Source: Lachnospiraceae bacterium
Lineage (GTDB): Bacteria; Bacillota_A; Clostridia; Lachnospirales; Lachnospiraceae
Length of the DNA: 5,906 bases
Reading direction: 5' to 3'
NCBI GenBank assembly: GCA_017553665.1
Contig: JAFZKM010000342.1
Coordinates: 1-5,906, forward strand
Shown: positions 1-5,291 of the stretch, in pieces
Layout: each line of letters starts with the position of its first letter
How positions within the stretch are numbered: position 1 is the first letter of the stretch
Translations under genes and position numbers: made by a program
The notes under the pieces: generated by a model
What the model saw: only the letters and a program-made list of their open reading frames with translations
What the model was told of the DNA's origin: nothing
Database searches by the model: none

Positions 1-54
1 AAGAAAACATCATACTGGTTCAGGAAAAGCCTTTAAAGGATGGGGAAAAAGCAT

Positions 55-516
55 ATGATGATAAGAATACTATTCGTCTGCTGGGGCAACATCTGTCGTT
101 CCCCGATGGCGGAATTCATAATGAAGGATATGGTGGAGAAGAGAGGGCTGGCGGACCGCTTTCTGATTGAATCGGCGGCGCACAGCACTGAGGAGATCGG
201 GAATCCGGTATATCCGCCCGCGAAGCGTGAACTGGCAAAGCACGGGATTTCTTGCGCAGGGAAGACCGCTAGGCAGATGCGGCGCGATGAATATGATAAA
301 TGGGATTATATCATTGGCATGGAGAAGATCAATCTGGGCTATATGATGCGGATCCTCGGCGACGATCCCGAAGGGAAGGTAAGCCTTCTTATGGACTTTA
401 CGGGCCATCCCGAGGATATCGATGACCCGTGGTATACAGGTGATTTTGAGGGCGTCTACAGGCAGATCGAGAGAGGCTGCGAGGCCCTGATCGAGCATGC
501 GCTGTCCGGAAAATAA
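55..516 (+). CDS. Low-molecular-weight protein tyrosine phosphatase (LMW-PTP)
   Basis: This is a small cytoplasmic phosphatase that hydrolyses phosphotyrosine through a cysteinyl-phosphate intermediate. Numbering from the ATG at 40 (M6 is the ATG at 55), the N-terminal P-loop FVCWGNICRSP contains the C-x5-R signature with nucleophile Cys14 and Arg20. The catalytic acid is Asp129 in DDPWY near the C-terminus, followed by the family's closing helix. The segment ESAAHSTEEIGNP fits the usual second conserved block. About 153 residues is normal for the family. The start is uncertain: ATGs lie in frame at 40, 55 and 58. I chose 55 because a purine-rich GGATGGGG stretch (38-45) sits at a usable distance, while the ATG at 40 has almost no space after AAAGG. 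The residue after the nucleophile is Trp, a position that varies in the family. Bacterial members act in tyrosine-kinase and polysaccharide control or stress, but no partner kinase is visible here. The family call is secure; the physiological substrate is unknown. Confidence 0.93.
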   Translation: MMIRILFVCWGNICRSPMAEFIMKDMVEKRGLADRFLIESAAHSTEEIGNPVYPPAKRELAKHGISCAGKTARQMRRDEYDKWDYIIGMEKINLGYMMRILGDDPEGKVSLLMDFTGHPEDIDDPWYTGDFEGVYRQIERGCEALIEHALSGK

Positions 517-519
517 ATA

Positions 520-541
520 CGGCCCGGTATGAGCCGGGCCG
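520..541 (-). terminator. Rho-independent terminator of the esterase, between convergent genes
   Basis: A perfect 8-bp GC-rich stem (CGGCCCGG / CCGGGCCG) encloses a 6-nt loop. Read on the minus strand it begins 11 bp after the esterase stop and is followed by TATTTATTTT, a convincing U-rich tail. Read on the plus strand it lies 3 bp after the phosphatase stop but is followed by GCGTTGG, with no U-tract, so it is at best a weak terminator for that gene. The minus-strand U-tract is formed by the last Lys codon, stop codon and adjacent bases of the phosphatase gene. Confidence 0.8.
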
Positions 542-552
542 CGTTGGAGTGA

Positions 553-1944
553 TCAGTACAATTTCGGGTCTCCCTTTGTCAGCGTGTTCCAGAGCAGCTT
601 GAGCCGGTTGGGACGCGCCATTCCGATCTTATCAGGGCCAAAGCGGAGCGCCTTTTTACCGCCGCGTTCCCATACGGGAAGCATGCCTGCGGGCAGCCTG
701 TATTCGGGCGAGGTGCCGGGCTGTTTAGCGCCGGGCCAGTCGTTGGAATTCGGGTCTCCGGTCGCCGCGAAAGCGGAAATATAGCGCGCAAGAAGCGCGG
801 AAACCTTGTGGTCATACGGACCGTATTTGCGGGTGCCGCAGTCGAGAGTTCCGAAGATGTAGCGCAGATCGCAGGCATGGTAAGCCGCGTTGCGTTTGTC
901 GCCCGGGGCGTCAATATCAAAATAGTAGATGAAGCCGTTATTGTCCTTAGCGAAGCGGTGGCCGATGTGCGACATGATTATCGCGTACATGTCGTTGTTC
1001 GAGTAGCCGATCATGTAGTCGAGGGGCAGCGGCTTTTTTATTAATTTATCGACCGGGGCGGTGAGATGGTAACCGTCGAGCACCGGCATGGTGTTGTAGA
1101 CATTGTCCTTGCGCGAGGCAAGATACGGCTCGAGCCGCGCGAAGATCTCCTTAAAGTCCATGGTCTTCAGCTCTTCGAAGGACTTGATTCCGGCGGACTC
1201 CATAAATCCGGTCCAGTAGGGCCTGCGTTCGGCAGCAGGACGGGGGAGCGAGAATTTCGGGAAAAGACCTGCGCCCGAGAACATGATGGCGCGCTTAAAA
1301 AGTCCGCGGCATTTCTCATTGAGGCACAGATACTGCACGGACATCGCGCCGGCGCTTTGGCCGGCAAGGGTGATATTCTCGGGATTGCCGCCGAAATCTG
1401 CGATATGGGCTTTTACCCATTTGATCGCGGTGAACTGGTCATCGAGGCCGAAATTGCCGTCACGGCCGTATTTTTTAAACACTTCTTCGTGGGTGAGGTA
1501 GCCAAGGATGCCCACTCTGTAGGCTGCAGTCACGAGAATGATGCCCTGACGCGCGTAGATCGCGCCGTCAAAGGTCGATTCGTCGGTGCTTCCGGCATTA
1601 AAGCCACCGCCGTAGAAAAAGAGGATAACGGGGCAGTTCTTTGCTTCCAACGGGGCATAGATATTGAGGCGAAGGCAGTCCTCGCCGTAAGTGAAGACCT
1701 GGCCTTCGCGGAATTCGTGGTGATAGAAGCGGCGGGTGGGATGCTCGAAATGCGGATAAAAGCCTCTGGTCTGCGGGCATGCGGGACCGAACGCGGTCGC
1801 GTCGTACTCGCCGTCAAAGCTCTCCACGGGAACTGCGTATTCAAACCTGCCCGCGGTCGCGAAGCGGATGCCGAGGAACTCGTTGTAACCTTCGCGCGCA
1901 TTGCCCTTTACAGGGCCCATTTTTGTCTGAACGATAGTGTTCAT
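553..1944 (-). CDS. Type-B carboxylesterase (alpha/beta hydrolase)
   Basis: This predicted 463-residue serine hydrolase belongs to the carboxylesterase/para-nitrobenzyl esterase/cholinesterase family and cleaves carboxylic esters. The nucleophile elbow is GQSAG with Ser197. The His is probably His356 in AYHACDLRYIFG, matching the family's H-x-x-(D/E)-L-x-Y-(V/I)-FG block. The acidic member is probably Asp318 in GYSNND, where most relatives have Glu. The oxyanion-hole loop reads FYGGGF (Gly112-114) instead of the usual HGGGF. GEDCLRLNIY and AYRVGILGYL are classic family blocks. Cys56 and Cys90 fall where secreted relatives form a disulfide, yet there is no signal peptide, so the enzyme is probably cytoplasmic. 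The frame is open further upstream to 2052, but the ATG at 1944 is chosen because GGAGGT lies 7 nt before it and family homology begins at once (TKMGPVKGN, FLGIRFA). It is monocistronic, ended by the hairpin at 520-541. The natural substrate cannot be told from sequence. Confidence 0.92.
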   Translation of the reverse strand: MNTIVQTKMGPVKGNAREGYNEFLGIRFATAGRFEYAVPVESFDGEYDATAFGPACPQTRGFYPHFEHPTRRFYHHEFREGQVFTYGEDCLRLNIYAPLEAKNCPVILFFYGGGFNAGSTDESTFDGAIYARQGIILVTAAYRVGILGYLTHEEVFKKYGRDGNFGLDDQFTAIKWVKAHIADFGGNPENITLAGQSAGAMSVQYLCLNEKCRGLFKRAIMFSGAGLFPKFSLPRPAAERRPYWTGFMESAGIKSFEELKTMDFKEIFARLEPYLASRKDNVYNTMPVLDGYHLTAPVDKLIKKPLPLDYMIGYSNNDMYAIIMSHIGHRFAKDNNGFIYYFDIDAPGDKRNAAYHACDLRYIFGTLDCGTRKYGPYDHKVSALLARYISAFAATGDPNSNDWPGAKQPGTSPEYRLPAGMLPVWERGGKKALRFGPDKIGMARPNRLKLLWNTLTKGDPKLY

Positions 1945-1951
1945 TCTGCTT

Positions 1952-1957
1952 ACCTCC
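1952..1957 (-). promoter_or_regulatory. Ribosome binding site that fixes the esterase start
   Basis: On the minus strand this reads GGAGGT, a near-perfect Shine-Dalgarno sequence, with a 7-nt spacer to the ATG at 1944. No comparable site precedes the in-frame upstream start at 2052, and that longer frame would run through the predicted promoter, so the shorter protein is preferred. Confidence 0.85.
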
Positions 1958-2005
1958 GCTTTGATCAGATACTCGCAGTTTATTGCTATGCATCGTCCTG
2001 AAATT

Positions 2006-2014
2006 ATTTTAGCA
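2006..2014 (-). promoter_or_regulatory. Predicted extended -10 promoter of the esterase
   Basis: Read on the minus strand, this is TGC-TAAAAT, an extended -10 motif (TGn plus a 5/6 match to TATAAT), placing transcription start near 1999-2000 and giving a leader of about 55 nt. No good -35 box is seen at 16-18 bp; the nearest candidate, TTGTAC, is 20 bp away and poor. Extended -10 promoters can work without a -35. Prediction from sequence only. Confidence 0.45.
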
Positions 2015-2038
2015 TACAACCCGCATATGTGGTACAAT
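2009..2038 (+). promoter_or_regulatory. Predicted sigma-70-type promoter of the channel operon
   Basis: TTAGCA (2009-2014, 4/6 match to TTGACA) is followed after 18 bp by TACAAT (2033-2038, 5/6 match to TATAAT), which is preceded by TGG, so the -10 is also of the extended type. Transcription would begin near 2045, about 32 nt before the channel ATG. The -35 lies entirely inside the minus-strand extended -10 of the esterase promoter. Confidence 0.6.
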
Positions 2039-2076
2039 ATACGCGAAGGCAAAGCACTTTTTTATGGCGGTATATT

Positions 2077-3249
2077 ATGCAGAATACAAAGCGTCTCACG
2101 AAGAGAAAGATTTTTGATATCATACAGATCGGCAATGTCGGAGATCTGCCCAGCAGGCTCTTCGATATCATTCTGACGGTCGTGATCGTCGCGAGCCTCG
2201 CGGCCACGATCATGTCCACTTACGGCGAATTTTCAAAGTATGAGACTGTTCTCGAAGCGGTCGAGCTCGTAACGGTCATCCTTTTTACGATCGAATATAT
2301 TCTGAGGGTCTGGACCTCGGACATTCTCTATCCCGACAAAAGCCGCGCAGCGGCGGCGTTCGCGTTTATTTTTTCGGTGACGGGAATCGTTGATCTGCTG
2401 ACATTTTTCCCTTATTATCTTCCGATATTCTTCCCTGCCGGAGCCGTCGCGTTCAGGATGTTCAGGGTTATCAGGATATTCAGGCTGTTCTCGATCAATT
2501 CGCGCTATGACGCATTCAGCGTTATCCTCGATGTATTGAATGAGAAAAAGAAGCAGATATTTTCGTCGGTCATCATGGTTTCGATACTGATGATCGCGTC
2601 GTCACTGTGCATGTATTCACTTGAGCATGAAGCTCAGCCGGAAACGTTCAAGAACGCCTTTTCCGGGATATGGTGGTCGGCATCGACGCTGCTGACGATA
2701 GGCTACGGCGATATTTACCCGATCACCGTCGGGGGCAAGGTAATGGCCATTGTGATCTCCTTCCTCGGAGTCGGAATGGTCGCTATCCCCACAGGTATCA
2801 TTTCCGCCGGATTCGTTGAGAGCTATTCGAAGCTGAACAGGATCGCGTTCGTGGAAGAGGATAAGCCGCTCAGGTTCCTCACCGGCACGCTTGAACCGCA
2901 GCATCCCTGGAACGGAAAAAAACTGGCCGATATCCTGATGCCTCCGCAGATGATGATCGCGGCCATAATCCGTGATGAAGAGGAACTCACGCCGAAAGGC
3001 GAGACCGTTCTGAAGGCCGGAGACAGGCTTATTTTCGGCGCGAAGAAGTTCTACGAGGAGGACACGATCAAACTCAATTCCGTTAAGATAAAAGAGCGGA
3101 ACACCTGGGTGGGACTGCCCTTAAAGAAGATTCCGATCTCGAGACAGTCGCTGGTCGTACTGATCAGGCGCGGCGGCAATAACATCATTCCCGATGACGA
3201 AACCGTGATACGCAACGGCGACGAACTCATTGTTTACGAGAAGGACTAA
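2077..3249 (+). CDS. Voltage-gated-type (6-TM) potassium channel with two C-terminal RCK_C/TrkA_C domains
   Basis: A predicted 390-residue inner-membrane K+ channel. S1 is about 29-48 and S2 about 61-79, with an acidic residue and aromatic in FTIEY. S3 is about 95-118, with Asp106 in VDLLTFFPYY. S4 is about 122-140 with arginines every third residue (R127, R130, R133, R136), the voltage-sensor pattern. S5 is about 160-182. The pore loop carries the filter TIGYGD (207-212), and S6 is about 221-246 with AIPTG. After the pore come two tandem RCK_C-like units, about 261-324 and 327-390, sharing the spaced pattern W-x-G...I-x-R...P...T...GD-x-LI (W278/W344, G280/G346, R299/R364, GD315-316/GD381-382). 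No RCK_N Rossmann domain (GxGxxG) lies between pore and RCK_C. The frame extends upstream to a GTG at 2029, but that lies inside the promoter; the ATG at 2077 has a modest GGCGG site 6 nt upstream. First gene of an operon with the phosphoesterase. K+ selectivity is well supported; the RCK_C ligand is unknown. Confidence 0.92.
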   Translation: MQNTKRLTKRKIFDIIQIGNVGDLPSRLFDIILTVVIVASLAATIMSTYGEFSKYETVLEAVELVTVILFTIEYILRVWTSDILYPDKSRAAAAFAFIFSVTGIVDLLTFFPYYLPIFFPAGAVAFRMFRVIRIFRLFSINSRYDAFSVILDVLNEKKKQIFSSVIMVSILMIASSLCMYSLEHEAQPETFKNAFSGIWWSASTLLTIGYGDIYPITVGGKVMAIVISFLGVGMVAIPTGIISAGFVESYSKLNRIAFVEEDKPLRFLTGTLEPQHPWNGKKLADILMPPQMMIAAIIRDEEELTPKGETVLKAGDRLIFGAKKFYEEDTIKLNSVKIKERNTWVGLPLKKIPISRQSLVVLIRRGGNNIIPDDETVIRNGDELIVYEKD

Positions 3250-3260
3250 AGAGGCGCCAC

Positions 3261-4508
3261 ATGATATTTTTCCTGCTGTCACCGCTGTTCCTGGCGGCGC
3301 ATGTGTATTTTGTATACGAATGCTTTAAATGGCTCGACACTCTGAGACTGCCCCGCGGGCTCCGCAGGTTCGTTAAGATACTTGCGGCGTTCCTCTGGGC
3401 AGTGTTTTCGCTGTCGATATTCGCGGCGTTTGTGATACCTGCCGGAGTCACGTATGAGAGCTCCCCGGTACTGTATACATTAAGGCGCGTGCTCAAAAAG
3501 TCGGGCAATTATAACCTGGGCGTCCTTATATACATGGGAATGTCGTTCGCGGTCATACTTATCGGCCGTCTTGTCGCGTTTTTATGGTTCAAAAGAAAGG
3601 GTTACGAGCCCAAACAGGTCTTCTCTGCGGCGCTTTATCAAAACAAGAGGGCCGTGATGGGCGTATTGAACATCGTTTTTATCATACTTCTGATGTGGTA
3701 CGGCGTGGCGCACGGACGCGATGTGAAGCTGAACACTTATGAGATAGAGACCGCGAAGCAGGTCGAGGGCAGCGACGGACTGAGGATCGCGCTGGTCGCC
3801 GATATGCATCTGGGATATAACATCGGCTGCGCGCAGATGGAAAAGATGGCGGACCTGATCAATGCATCATCGCCCGACATCGTGATAATCGCGGGAGATA
3901 TCTTTGACAATGAATACGAGGCGCTGGACGACCCTGAGCGCCTTACAGAGATATTCGCGTCGATAAAGAGCAGGTACGGGACCTATGCCGTTTACGGGAA
4001 TCATGACATCGAAGAGAAGATAATCGGCGGTTTCACGTTTAATTACAGTGACCCGAACAAGGCCGCGGGAAAAGAGATGAACGAATTCCTTCAGAAGGCC
4101 GGGATCACGCTGCTTTTGGACGATCACGCGCTGATAGACGATACATTTTATGTCTACGGAAGGCCGGACTACAGCAAGCCCGGAAACGGAACGGGTACGA
4201 GAAAGAGCGCGCGGGAGCTGGTACAGGGGCTAGATCTTACGAAGCCTCTGATCGTGATAGACCATCAGCCGAAGGAGCTGCAGGAACTCGCGGACGCGGG
4301 CGTGGATATAGACCTGTGCGGACATACGCATGACGGGCAGTTCTTCCCGATGAACATCACGAGCAGGCTGTTTACATGGGAGAACTCCGCGGGAATCTTA
4401 AAGAAGGGAAATATGTATAATATCGTAACCTCGGGAGTCGGTCTCTACGGTCCCAATATCAGGATCGGGACCGACGCCGAGGTGTGCATCATAGATGTGA
4501 AGTGGTAG
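3261..4508 (+). CDS. Membrane-anchored calcineurin-like metallophosphoesterase
   Basis: A 415-residue protein with an N-terminal membrane region and a C-terminal dinuclear-metal phosphoesterase domain. TM helices are seen at about 2-22, 39-61, 87-110 and 133-150. Basic residues cluster in the 23-38 and 111-132 loops, so the positive-inside rule suggests that the catalytic domain (from about 173) faces outside. All family metal motifs are present: D181-x-H183 in VADMHLG, GD-x-x-D (213-216), GNHD (246-249), His335 in IDHQP, and GHTHDGQ (354-360). The SGVGLYGPNIRIGTDAEV tail matches the end of YkuE/YaeI-like members. It starts 11 bp after the channel stop with AAAGAGG 6 nt before the ATG, so the two are co-transcribed. 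Relatives hydrolyse phosphodiesters, nucleotides or lipid-linked pyrophosphates; the substrate here cannot be assigned. The last 20 bp overlap the convergent hypB gene, and I see no terminator after the stop. Confidence 0.9.
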   Translation: MIFFLLSPLFLAAHVYFVYECFKWLDTLRLPRGLRRFVKILAAFLWAVFSLSIFAAFVIPAGVTYESSPVLYTLRRVLKKSGNYNLGVLIYMGMSFAVILIGRLVAFLWFKRKGYEPKQVFSAALYQNKRAVMGVLNIVFIILLMWYGVAHGRDVKLNTYEIETAKQVEGSDGLRIALVADMHLGYNIGCAQMEKMADLINASSPDIVIIAGDIFDNEYEALDDPERLTEIFASIKSRYGTYAVYGNHDIEEKIIGGFTFNYSDPNKAAGKEMNEFLQKAGITLLLDDHALIDDTFYVYGRPDYSKPGNGTGTRKSARELVQGLDLTKPLIVIDHQPKELQELADAGVDIDLCGHTHDGQFFPMNITSRLFTWENSAGILKKGNMYNIVTSGVGLYGPNIRIGTDAEVCIIDVKW

Positions 4509-5172
4509 TCAGGACTTCTATCTCATTTTCTATCCATCCGATGACGGCGTCCAGACCTTCGCCGGTCTTCGCGCTTATCGGGATGATCTCTGCCTTCGGG
4601 TTAAGCTTCAGGATACGTTCTTTGGCTTTTTTAAAGTCAAAATCAAAATATCCGAGCGTATCGATCTTGTTTATCAGTACCAGATCGCTGACCGTAAACA
4701 TCAGCGGGTATTTCAGAGGTTTGTCATCGCCCTCGGGGACGCTCAGCAGCATGACGTTCTTATGCGCGCCTGTGTCAAATTCCGCTGGGCAGACGAGATT
4801 CCCTATGTTCTCAAGGATCAGAAGATCGAGGCCTTCGGTGTCATATCCGGTGAGCGCTCTCGTGACCATGTCGGCGTCAATGTGGCACAGACCGCAGTTA
4901 TGTATCTGCAGCGCTTCGACTCCGGTGGCGTCGGCTACGCGCTGGGCGTCGAGACGCGATTCGATGTCGACATCCATCTCGCCGATCCGGTAAGAGGCCT
5001 TCAGACGGTTGATCAGCGCGGTGAGGGTAGTGGTCTTTCCGCTGCCGGGACCCGACATGAAGTTCAAAAACAATGTGCCCTGCGCTGCAAGCCGCTTGCG
5101 GAGCATATCCGCGGCCATATCGTTATCGGCCGTGACGTTCTGATTTACACTGATTATCCTGACTTCTCCCAT
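4489..5172 (-). CDS. hypB: Hydrogenase/Ni-enzyme nickel incorporation GTPase HypB (copy 1)
   Basis: A 227-residue cytoplasmic SIMIBI-class GTPase that, with HypA, inserts nickel into [NiFe]-hydrogenase precursors. The P-loop is SGPGSGKTT (G41-T48), the switch region MDVDIESRLDAQR (66-78), the ENIGNLVCPAEFDTG block is at 121-135, G4 is NKID (168-171), and ISAKTGEG is at 199-206. The GTP-dependent metal site is intact: Cys96-His97 and Cys128. There is neither an N-terminal CxxCGC motif nor a His-rich stretch, as in many non-enterobacterial HypBs. Unusually, Cys93 lies three residues before Cys96, giving H91-N-C-G-L-C-H97, a C-x-x-C-H arrangement absent from the second copy. The ATG at 5172 has a GGAG-type site a few bases upstream. 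The 3' end overlaps the phosphoesterase gene by 20 bp. It could be driven by its own promoter (5237-5266) or by read-through from copy 2. Confidence 0.93.
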   Translation of the reverse strand: MGEVRIISVNQNVTADNDMAADMLRKRLAAQGTLFLNFMSGPGSGKTTTLTALINRLKASYRIGEMDVDIESRLDAQRVADATGVEALQIHNCGLCHIDADMVTRALTGYDTEGLDLLILENIGNLVCPAEFDTGAHKNVMLLSVPEGDDKPLKYPLMFTVSDLVLINKIDTLGYFDFDFKKAKERILKLNPKAEIIPISAKTGEGLDAVIGWIENEIEVLTTTSHL

Positions 5173-5205
5173 GGCTCTCCGTTTCCTGATTTAATGTGCT
5201 AAACA

Positions 5206-5233
5206 GTACACATAATAAATACTTATGATGTAC
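5206..5233. promoter_or_regulatory. 28-bp imperfect dyad, candidate operator of hypB copy 1
   Basis: The arms are GTACACATAA (5206-5215) and TTATGATGTAC (5223-5233); the outer five bases are perfectly symmetrical, and a further CATAA/TTATG pairs after a one-base offset. It lies just downstream of the TATAAT at 5237-5242, spanning the predicted transcription start, a typical repressor position. A partial direct copy (GTACATAAT, 5230-5238) overlaps the -10. The total length equals that of the E. coli NikR operator (GTATGA-N16-TCATAC), but the half-site differs, so the regulator is not assigned. Confidence 0.4.
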
Positions 5234-5236
5234 ATA

Positions 5237-5266
5237 ATTATAACTAATGCGTCTATTTGAAATTAA
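5237..5266 (-). promoter_or_regulatory. Predicted promoter of hypB copy 1
   Basis: On the minus strand, a perfect TATAAT (5237-5242) lies 18 bp from a weak TTAATT (5261-5266). Start would be near 5230, with a leader of about 58 nt before the ATG at 5172. The whole spacer 5173-5291 is strikingly AT-rich compared with the flanking genes. The weak -35 suggests dependence on an activator or low basal strength. Prediction only. Confidence 0.5.
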
Positions 5267-5286
5267 TTGCATTTTGCATTGCAATT
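5265..5286. repeat. Short AT-rich inverted repeat after hypB copy 2
   Basis: AATTGCA (5265-5271) and TGCAATT (5280-5286) form a 7-bp stem with an 8-nt loop, and TTGCA recurs three times within it. On the minus strand it begins 5 nt after the copy-2 stop and is followed by AATTT. The stem is too weak and the tail too short for a confident terminator; it could instead be a protein-binding site upstream of the copy-1 promoter, whose -35 it touches. Confidence 0.3.
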
Positions 5287-5291
5287 CGTGA

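Noticed and set aside
1..58. Possible tail of an upstream gene before the phosphatase
   Set aside because: One frame ends in TAA at 34-36 and another in TGA at 56-58, the latter forming an ATGA overlap with the ATG at 55. The fragments are too short to recognise or to choose between, so no feature is called.
70..498. Minus-strand open frame opposite the tyrosine phosphatase
   Set aside because: It is a shadow of the phosphatase codons: no ribosome site, no recognisable motifs, and the phosphatase itself is unambiguous.
1066..2001. Long plus-strand open frame (311 codons) antisense to the esterase
   Set aside because: It lies wholly opposite a gene with clear catalytic motifs and a strong ribosome site, shows no recognisable family, and is explained by the codon bias of the esterase.
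1945..2052. N-terminal extension of the esterase to an ATG at 2052
   Set aside because: It would cover the predicted promoters, lacks a ribosome site, and adds residues with no family similarity, while the ATG at 1944 has GGAGGT 7 nt upstream.
4885..4899. C-x-x-C-H in HypB copy 1 as a haem c attachment site
   Set aside because: The protein is a cytoplasmic GTPase with no signal peptide, and the Cys-His pair is the known HypB nickel/zinc site, so covalent haem is very unlikely.
4484..5202. Plus-strand open frames across hypB copy 1 (similar ones across copy 2)
   Set aside because: They mirror the conserved HypB coding sequence; low-complexity, Ser/Arg-rich translations without domains. That both hypB copies produce similar shadows reflects their homology.
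5191..5211. TGTG...CACA element (5195-5212) as a CRP/FNR-type site
   Set aside because: Only the outer four bases are symmetrical; the TGTGA-N6-TCACA and TTGAT-N4-ATCAA patterns are not met, and part of it belongs to the larger dyad at 5206-5233.
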